Assembly (NCBI GenBank): GCA_038216465.1
Contig: JBBQQC010000031.1
Coordinates: 1 to 31,482, forward strand
DNA: 31,482 nucleotides
Direction of reading: 5' to 3'
Source: JACCZX01 sp038216465
Lineage (GTDB): Bacteria > Pseudomonadota > Gammaproteobacteria > Burkholderiales > Burkholderiaceae_F
Part shown: piece by piece, positions 27,326 to 31,482 of the stretch
Numbering within the stretch: position 1 is the first letter of the stretch
How the letters are laid out: each line of letters starts with the position of its first letter
The notes under the pieces: generated by a model
Told to the model about the DNA's origin: nothing
The model's input: the letters and a program-made list of their open reading frames with translations, nothing else
The model's database searches: none
Position numbers and translations under genes: made by a program

Positions 27326-28382
27326 ATGAGCGAGATTACGACGGTTGGGATTGATCTGGCAAAGAACATTCTGAGTGTGCATGGCGTCGACGCAGGCGGC
27401 AAGACCGTACTACGCAAGACTCTTACGCGAGCCAAGTTGCTAGAGCTGATGGCGCAGTTGCCGGCGTGCCGAGTGGGACTGGAAGCGTGCTCGGGCGCAC
27501 ACGAGCTGGCGCGCACGCTCACATCGCTGGGTCACGACGCCCGCATCATGGCGCCCAAGTTCATCGTGCCGTATCGCAAGAACCAGAAGAACGACGGCAA
27601 CGACGCCGAGGCGATCTGTGAAGCGGTCGCCCGACCCAACATGCGGTTCGTGCCCATCAAGAGCGCCGAACAACAAGCGGTTCGTGCCCATCAAGAGCGC
27701 CGAACAACAAGCGGTGCTGGTAGTGCATCGAGTCAGGAGCGAGCTGGTGGCCGCGCGCGTTGGCTTGATCAACCAGGTGAGGAGCCTGCTCACCGAGTTC
27801 GGCATCGTGCTGAAGCAGGGCCGCTTTAGCTTCCGCCATCACATCGGCACCGCACTCGACGATGCGCGGCTGCCGATACTGGCGCGCCAGGTCCTGCACG
27901 AGGTCACTGCGCGCATCCGCGTGCTCGATGAAGACATCCTGGCCTACGACCGGCGCATCGAAGCGATGGTGCGCGCCAGCGCACTGATGCAACGCATCGT
28001 TGCCGTGTGCGGGGTCGGACCCATCACGGCGAGCGCGATCGTGGCCAGTGTGGGTGACGCCAAGCTGTTCAAGAACGGCCGTCAGTTTGCCGCTTGGCTC
28101 GGTCTGGTGCCGCGCCAGTACTCCACTGGCGGCCGATCGATCCTCGGGCGCATCACCAAGCGTGGCGATGTCTACCTGCGCACGCTATTGATCCACGGCG
28201 CGCGCTCGGCGCTGATCACGCTATCGCGACGCACCGATCGGCTCAGTCGTTGGGCTGCAGCACTCATCGAACGACGCGGCTTCAAGAAGGCGTGCGTAGC
28301 CATGGCCGCCAAAAATGCTCGCATCATCTGGGCGCTGCTCGCCAAGGGCGAAGACTTCCGGCTTGAGCGCGCAGCTGCTTAG
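27326..28382 (+). pseudogene. IS110-family transposase broken by a 34-bp tandem duplication
   Basis: DEDD-type transposase with a RuvC-like N-terminal domain: GIDLAKN (first Asp), LEACSGAHELA (Glu) and NDGNDAEAICEA (Asp pair). The C-terminal Transposase_20 domain reads VCGVGPITASAIVASVGD, FAAWLGLVPRQYSTGG and RTLLIHGARSAL with the conserved Ser. A 34-base unit is present twice in tandem at 27643-27676 and 27677-27710. As 34 is not a multiple of three, the frame shifts and runs into a stop. Removing one copy restores a protein of about 340 residues ending at TAG 28380-28382. Both halves are otherwise undamaged. Confidence 0.9.
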
Positions 28383-28500
28383 GAACAAACAAACGAACTC
28401 TGATCTTCCACTCGCTGCGAAGGAGCATCGTTGATGAGGTAACGGTTTGCGACCGACGCCAGGCGAACCTGATCATGTCAATGATCGAAACTCCAGGATC
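28383..28500 (+). ncRNA. Candidate guide RNA region of IS110 element 1
   Basis: The 118 bases between the transposase stop and the right edge hold no gene. In the IS1111 branch of IS110 elements the guide (seek/bridge) RNA is encoded in the right end. Location and length fit; I did not resolve the guide loops by eye. Confidence 0.3.
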
Positions 28501-28727
28501 GTCTAACGAATGAGGGCTTGGCGGCGCGCATCATCATCAGGGCCAGAGCCATTGCGCTCAATTAAAGGCCGTATACGGAACCGCAGTCCAGCCCGCTACT
28601 CACCAGCAATCAACCATGCAGCCACTGCTTACGACAACCATGATCAACTCAAGCTAAACACCCCTTGACGGAGGGCAGTCCATACGGTTTGACATGAGCG
28701 TCTGTCCGACCGATGGAAGGGTTATGC
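28501..28727 (-). repeat. attC site disrupted by an IS left-end remnant
   Basis: On the - strand GCATAAC (28727-28721) with CCTTCCATCGG and then CTCATGTCAAAC (to about 28687) is most of a compact attC. Instead of the final GTTAGGC it continues with TATGGACTGCCCTCC, which matches the left end of the IS110 element at 27244-27256. The outer core GTTAGAC follows only at 28507-28501, just beside the intact IS. The region therefore appears to have been hit by IS110-type elements twice. Confidence 0.5.
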
Positions 28728-29242
28728 GCCTTCTCAACGAAGCGCTCCATCATGACCGGGTACGCAACCAGGCGGTATGAAGTGAACGAGAGATCTCTCA
28801 CATGCGTGAAGCTCGACCAGAGGAGCCTGCCACCTTTAAGCCACCTCGCACGCCCGACCCGTTCCTGAATCTGCAACTTTTCGGCGCACGTCGCAACGCG
28901 CAACGGTCCAGCCGTGCCGTACAACCGCACACCGGGCGCAGAACTGAACTCGCCCATAAGTAGTGCACGCAACCAGAACATTTTGCCGGCGTTCACGGCC
29001 ATGGCGCACACCATTGGGTTCGCCTCGACGTTCGCTGCTAACGACACCGTGTATCGATCGAAGTAGAAGCCAGAGCAAGGCTGGCCGAGAAACAGTGTGC
29101 CGATAGGCGTGACGTTGGGCTGGCCCGCCGTGTCGATCGACGCGACCGAGCAGTACAAGGACGAGGCCTGCGCATGAGCAAAGGTAGCCACGATTTCGGG
29201 CCACAGCGTCTCCAAGGCACTCGCATCGCGGCTAACCGGCAT
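28649..29242 (-). CDS. Pyridoxamine 5'-phosphate oxidase-like flavoprotein
   Basis: A 197-residue protein of the PNPOx-like split-barrel fold, which binds FMN or F420 and reduces or oxidises small molecules. It reads SSLYCSVASIDTAGQPNVTP, IGTLFLGQPCSGFYFDRYTV, NVEANPMVCAMAVNAGKMFW and GVRLYGTAGPLRVAT. ATG 29242 lies inside the R' core of the preceding attC, so it is a cassette gene. The last about 30 codons (from KAHNPSIGRT on) are a read-through of the attC and an IS remnant; the natural end was probably near 28730, since GCATAAC contains TAA in another frame. The core domain is complete, so the protein may still work with a foreign tail. Confidence 0.75.
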   Translation of the reverse strand: MPVSRDASALETLWPEIVATFAHAQASSLYCSVASIDTAGQPNVTPIGTLFLGQPCSGFYFDRYTVSLAANVEANPMVCAMAVNAGKMFWLRALLMGEFSSAPGVRLYGTAGPLRVATCAEKLQIQERVGRARWLKGGRLLWSSFTHVRDLSFTSYRLVAYPVMMERFVEKAHNPSIGRTDAHVKPYGLPSVKGCLA

Positions 29243-29328
29243 AACGAGTAGGGTAACCGGCGCGCCGCCGGGACGATCGCCAAGTAGAAGTCACGAACCG
29301 GCGCGTCCGGTTGACCGCAGGGTTAGGC
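29239..29328 (-). repeat. Complete attC site of the GFA cassette
   Basis: 90 bp. On the - strand it runs from GCCTAAC (29328-29322) to GTTATGC (29245-29239). Inside, AACCGG-CGCGCCGG on one side pairs with CCGGCGCGCCGGTT on the other, with one unpaired base, giving the folded bottom-strand hairpin that integron integrases recognise. It starts 24 bases beyond the GFA stop codon. Confidence 0.8.
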
Positions 29329-29352
29329 GGCTGTGCGGCATGGGCATTGAGC

Positions 29353-29751
29353 CTACTGCTCGGGCACACCCGGCACCGAAGTGAGGTCGTGCAGCCAAGG
29401 CATGGAGGAACGAGTCCAGACCTGCTTGGACGGAGCAAGCTGGGCACGTTCGTCGACGCATCCAAGCCTTACGGCGTAGACGGCTGGATTGTCGGGAGAG
29501 GTCGCGTAAAGCGGCGTGCCGCAGTCATCGCAAAAAGCTTGTGCGCGCCGGTTTCCGCTTTCCGCGGTCTTAATGTAGATCTTGGGGATTCCAGTCAATG
29601 AAAAGTCTTTCGCTGGAATGGGAACAGCCGCCCTGAAAGGCGCTCCCGACATTTTCTGACAGTCGGCGCAATGGCATGCAAAGACTTTTGCGGGATCTAC
29701 TTCAGCGATGAAGCTGATGCTTCCGCAGTGGCAGCGGCCGTGAATTTGCAT
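29353..29751 (-). CDS. GFA (glutathione-dependent formaldehyde-activating) family protein
   Basis: A 132-residue zinc protein of the CENP-V/GFA family. Zinc-binding Cys are in GRCHCGSI (residues about 6-13), ACHCADCQKMSG (about 25-36) and FCDDCGTPLY (about 73-82), the normal spacing, and the length is standard. Members have been linked to formaldehyde detoxification or to S-conjugate cleavage, but most, including cassette-borne ones, are untested. It lies between two attC sites with its start 37 bases after the upstream one, so it is a complete integron cassette. Confidence 0.88.
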   Translation of the reverse strand: MQIHGRCHCGSISFIAEVDPAKVFACHCADCQKMSGAPFRAAVPIPAKDFSLTGIPKIYIKTAESGNRRAQAFCDDCGTPLYATSPDNPAVYAVRLGCVDERAQLAPSKQVWTRSSMPWLHDLTSVPGVPEQ

Positions 29752-29787
29752 GAGATGTCCTGGCTAGGATGAATTGGATGCAATGAC

Positions 29788-29856
29788 GCCTAACGTAGAG
29801 GTCAGCCGCCGCGCGAGCGTCGCTCGCGCGAGGTCGGCTGCACCGGCGAGTTATGT
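29788..29856 (-). repeat. Complete attC site of the small membrane-protein cassette
   Basis: 69 bp. On the - strand ACATAAC (29856-29850) to GTTAGGC (29794-29788), with GCCGACCTCGCGCGAGC pairing with GCTCGCGCGGCGGC. The TAA of the first core is the stop codon of the 58-residue gene. Confidence 0.75.
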
Positions 29857-30027
29857 GCGACTGTGCACGGAGGTGGCGGACGAACGACCGATCACGACCC
29901 GCCACCAAAACCAAGCCTCGAGTGCCATGGCTACTGCGATGGCAGCAACGCCCCATTTTCCGAAACCCGCGCCGTACAAAGCGAGTGCGGCCAAAAGGAT
30001 GAGAACCGTAAGCGCGTGGTATTTCAT
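29851..30027 (-). CDS. 58-residue cassette-encoded membrane protein
   Basis: MKYHALTVLILLAALALYGA, then a second hydrophobic stretch (WGVAAIAVAMALEAWFWW) and a polar tail (RVVIGRSSATSVHSRT). Two membrane helices separated by GAGFGKW. AGGAGG is placed seven bases before ATG 30027. The stop codon TAA 29851-29853 is part of the attC core, so gene and site form one unit. Such tiny membrane proteins are common in cassette arrays and some influence toxin, drug or phage responses, but nothing in the sequence tells the function here. An IS110 element is inserted about 35 bases upstream of the start and may supply or remove its promoter. Confidence 0.75.
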   Translation of the reverse strand: MKYHALTVLILLAALALYGAGFGKWGVAAIAVAMALEAWFWWRVVIGRSSATSVHSRT

Positions 30028-30073
30028 TCGGCCTCCTGACTCATTTATTCATTGAATACATAACGAATGAAAG

Positions 30074-30172
30074 GGACTTCCTCGTCCCGAGCAAGCGGCG
30101 AGGAAGCCGCACGGCATCGGAGTGCCAAGATGGTCTTGCAACCGTCCATCAACTATCTCGGAGAGGAAGTCC
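30074..30172 (+). promoter_or_regulatory. Left-end inverted repeat pairing with the transposase RBS (element 2)
   Basis: GGACTTCCTC at 30074-30083 is the perfect 10-base inverse of GAGGAAGTCC at 30163-30172, which ends at the base before ATG 30173 and includes part of the ribosome binding site GGAGAGG. An RNA starting inside the left end would be free of this; one reading through from outside would fold and hide the start. Confidence 0.55.
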
Positions 30173-31198
30173 ATGGCCATTATCAGGATCGGCGTTGATT
30201 TAGCCAAGAACGTTTTCGCGCTGCACGGAGTCGATGAGTCAGGGCGGGTAAAGATGGCTCGTATGGTTCGACGCGAGCAACTGCTCGAGGTACTGAGTGC
30301 TGTGCCTCCTTGTGTGGTGGCCATGGAGGCGTGCTCCGGAGCGCATGATTTGGCGCGGCGTGTGACGGCGCTAGGTCACAGCGCGCGCATCATGGCCGCC
30401 AAGTTTGTTTCACCGTATCGAATGAGTGGCAAGCGAGGCAAAAACGACGCCAATGATGCGGCGGCTATCTGTGAAGCGGCCGGTCGGCCGAACATGCGCT
30501 TTGTTCCGGTCAAGACCGCCGAGCAACAGGCACTGCTCGCAGTGCACCGGGTACGTCAAGGCTTCGTCGAGGAACGCACGGCCACCATTAATCGCCTGCG
30601 CGGACTGCTCGCCGAGTTCGGTGTGGTGCTGCCTTTAAAGGCGGCCACCGTCCGGCGCCAAACGGCGCAGCACTTTGATGCACTGCCGGTTTGGGCGCAG
30701 CGCGCGCTGGCTGATCTGCTGGCTCATCTGGCGCATCTAGACGGCCGCATCCAGGAGTACGACACACACCTAAAGCTTTCTGCGCGCGAGGACCCGCGCG
30801 CGCGTCGCCTAATGACTTTGCGCGGTCTCGGCCCTGTCAGCGCGAGCGCCATCGTGGCGACTGTTGGCGCCGCCCACGAGTTCAAGTCAGGTCGGCAGTT
30901 CGCCGCCTGGCTCGGTATGGTGCCGGGGCAGTTCAGCTCCGGCGGCCAGCAGCGCTTGGGCGGCATCACGAAGGCGGGTGATGGTTACTTAAGGGCGCTG
31001 CTGATCATGGGTGCGCGCGCAGTTCTCGCCGCTGCACCCGGCCGCACCGATCGAATCAGCCGATGGGCTGTGGCCCTGCAGGCGCGGCGTGGCTACATGC
31101 GTGCTTTGGTGGCGATCGCCAATAAGAATGCCCGCTTGGCGTGGGCAGTGCTTCGCCGCGGCGAAGACTTCAGGATGCATGAGATCGTTACACCTTAA
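30173..31198 (+). CDS. IS110-family transposase
   Basis: A 341-residue DEDD recombinase, full length for the family. The RuvC-like domain has GVDLAKNVFALHG (Asp), MEACSGAHDLARR (Glu) and KNDANDAAAICEA (Asp pair). A coiled linker follows, then the Transposase_20 domain: LRGLGPVSASAIVATVG, FAAWLGMVPGQFSSGGQQ and RALLIMGARAVL. At the place of the usual catalytic Ser this copy reads GARAVL, where element 1 has GARSAL, so the nucleophile Ser may be Ala here or lie elsewhere (SSGG). ATG 30173 is chosen because GGAGAGG precedes it and the protein then starts MAIIRIGVDLAKN. It would act with a guide RNA to insert at attC cores. Confidence 0.9.
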   Translation: MAIIRIGVDLAKNVFALHGVDESGRVKMARMVRREQLLEVLSAVPPCVVAMEACSGAHDLARRVTALGHSARIMAAKFVSPYRMSGKRGKNDANDAAAICEAAGRPNMRFVPVKTAEQQALLAVHRVRQGFVEERTATINRLRGLLAEFGVVLPLKAATVRRQTAQHFDALPVWAQRALADLLAHLAHLDGRIQEYDTHLKLSAREDPRARRLMTLRGLGPVSASAIVATVGAAHEFKSGRQFAAWLGMVPGQFSSGGQQRLGGITKAGDGYLRALLIMGARAVLAAAPGRTDRISRWAVALQARRGYMRALVAIANKNARLAWAVLRRGEDFRMHEIVTP

Positions 31199-31326
31199 GT
31201 CCCGACCTGCAAACAAACTCTACGACAGAGGAGGAGCAAACTCTGCAGTGGCTGCAGTGCGTTAATGCGAGAAGGTTCTGGACCTGCGCGGGGCGTGCCT
31301 GGCTAAAACTGGGTGAGATCGATCCC
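31199..31326 (+). ncRNA. Candidate guide RNA region of IS110 element 2
   Basis: The 128 bases between the transposase stop and the right edge are non-coding and contain GC-rich self-complementary parts (around 31245-31300). By position this is where IS1111-type elements encode their guide RNA. Sequence similarity to the matching part of element 1 is low by eye. Confidence 0.3.
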
Positions 31327-31482
31327 GACTAACGTGTGAGGCCCCCGCGCGCGTCTTGTTCATTAGGGCCCGCAGCCATTAGTGCTGCACTCATGGCCGT
31401 TTGTAGTGTCGCAGTCCAATCCATCTCGCTCACCTCACTTCAGTCACCGCGCAGTTCTAAACCAAATCCGCTTGCAAAACAC
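31327..31482 (-). other. End of a further attC and possible tiny ORF
   Basis: On the - strand the segment ending GGCCTCACACGTTAGTC resembles the segment ending AGCCCTCATTCGTTAGAC beside element 1, including an upstream ATGGCT and CCCTRATGA, so both look like right halves of one attC type. A 31-codon frame (ATG 31424, MDWTATLQTAMSAALMAAGP) ends at the TAG of the core and may be part of a small cassette. The array probably continues beyond the window. Confidence 0.35.

Larger units (their letters stand above)
27230..28500 (+). mobile_element. IS110-family element 1, inserted in an attC core
   Basis: About 1271 bp. The 13-base sequence GTCTAACGAATGA occurs at 27230-27242 and again at 28501-28513, marking both edges; it contains GTTAGAC (on the - strand), the R' core of an attC site. 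IS110 elements have no classic terminal inverted repeats and no staggered-cut target duplication, so the repeat probably reflects the shared core used in integration. It carries one transposase, inactivated by a tandem duplication, and about 118 bases after the gene. Site choice matches the IS1111-attC subgroup known to target integron cassettes. Confidence 0.8.
30061..31329 (+). mobile_element. IS110-family element 2, inserted in an attC core, intact transposase
   Basis: About 1269 bp. Left flank is ACATAACGAATGA (from 30058), right flank GACTAACGTGTGA (from 31327); both share TAACG and both contain an attC R' core on the - strand. The left end resembles element 1 (GGGACTTCCTCGTCCC against GGACTGCCCCTACCC), so they belong to one subgroup but are clearly different copies. 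It carries an uninterrupted transposase and about 128 bases after it. It is likely able to move, and may act in trans on element 1. Confidence 0.78.

Noticed and set aside
27326..28382. Programmed frameshift in IS110 element 1
   Set aside because: The frame change is caused by an exact 34-base tandem duplication, and related IS110 transposases are single-frame.

Overview
The window is GC-rich DNA from a proteobacterium. Gene style (Dpp-type ABC operon, two-domain KatE catalase, small KLYAVRD protein, IS1182 and IS110 elements, integron-type attC sites) suggests a soil or water beta- or gammaproteobacterium; the sequence alone does not settle the genus.

Region 1 (15-7046, + strand) is a tight operon. 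It holds a DppC-type permease broken by an in-frame TAG, a fused DppD-DppF ATPase, two tandem M20-family hydrolase paralogs with altered metal ligands, and an MmgE/PrpD-family protein. The likely job is uptake and hydrolysis of a peptide-like or N-acylated compound, but the permease lesion may disable import.

Region 2 (7047-12712) is accessory DNA. It starts with gene fragments: a small membrane ORF, an NADP dehydrogenase-like pseudogene and a frameshifted HEPN-like gene. Then come an ERF-type annealing protein, a split SSB-like gene ending in DVPF, an orphan controller-type XRE regulator with its own palindromic operator, a lipoprotein, a cold-shock/zinc-ribbon/membrane fusion and a complete tyrosine recombinase. 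It reads as the remains of an integrative element.

Region 3 (12713-20966) has a long stretch without convincing genes, cut by an IS1182 copy with a 4-bp target duplication and a frameshifted transposase. It continues with small stress-type genes, a ferritin-like protein and a large catalase gene broken three times, once by a clean 8-bp tandem duplication.

Region 4 (20976-24996, mostly - strand) carries lipoproteins, a DUF4331 fragment, a dienelactone hydrolase, a truncated cupin, a two-repeat DUF3761 secreted protein and a small membrane protein.

Region 5 (25282-31482) is the most interesting part. It is an array of single-gene cassettes, all on the - strand, separated by attC-type recombination sites that range from full hairpins to collapsed remnants, with no integron integrase in view. 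Cassette genes encode an isoprenylcysteine-methyltransferase-like membrane enzyme, an N-formylglutamate amidohydrolase-like protein, a VOC protein, a PNPOx-like flavoprotein, a GFA-family protein and a 58-residue membrane protein whose stop codon lies inside its attC. Two different IS110-family elements sit exactly at attC core sites. Each has an inverted repeat that would pair its left end with the transposase ribosome binding site.

Many genes are broken by frameshifts, stops or short tandem duplications, so this is either a decaying accessory region or an assembly with residual errors. The exact tandem duplications favour real slippage for at least some of them.
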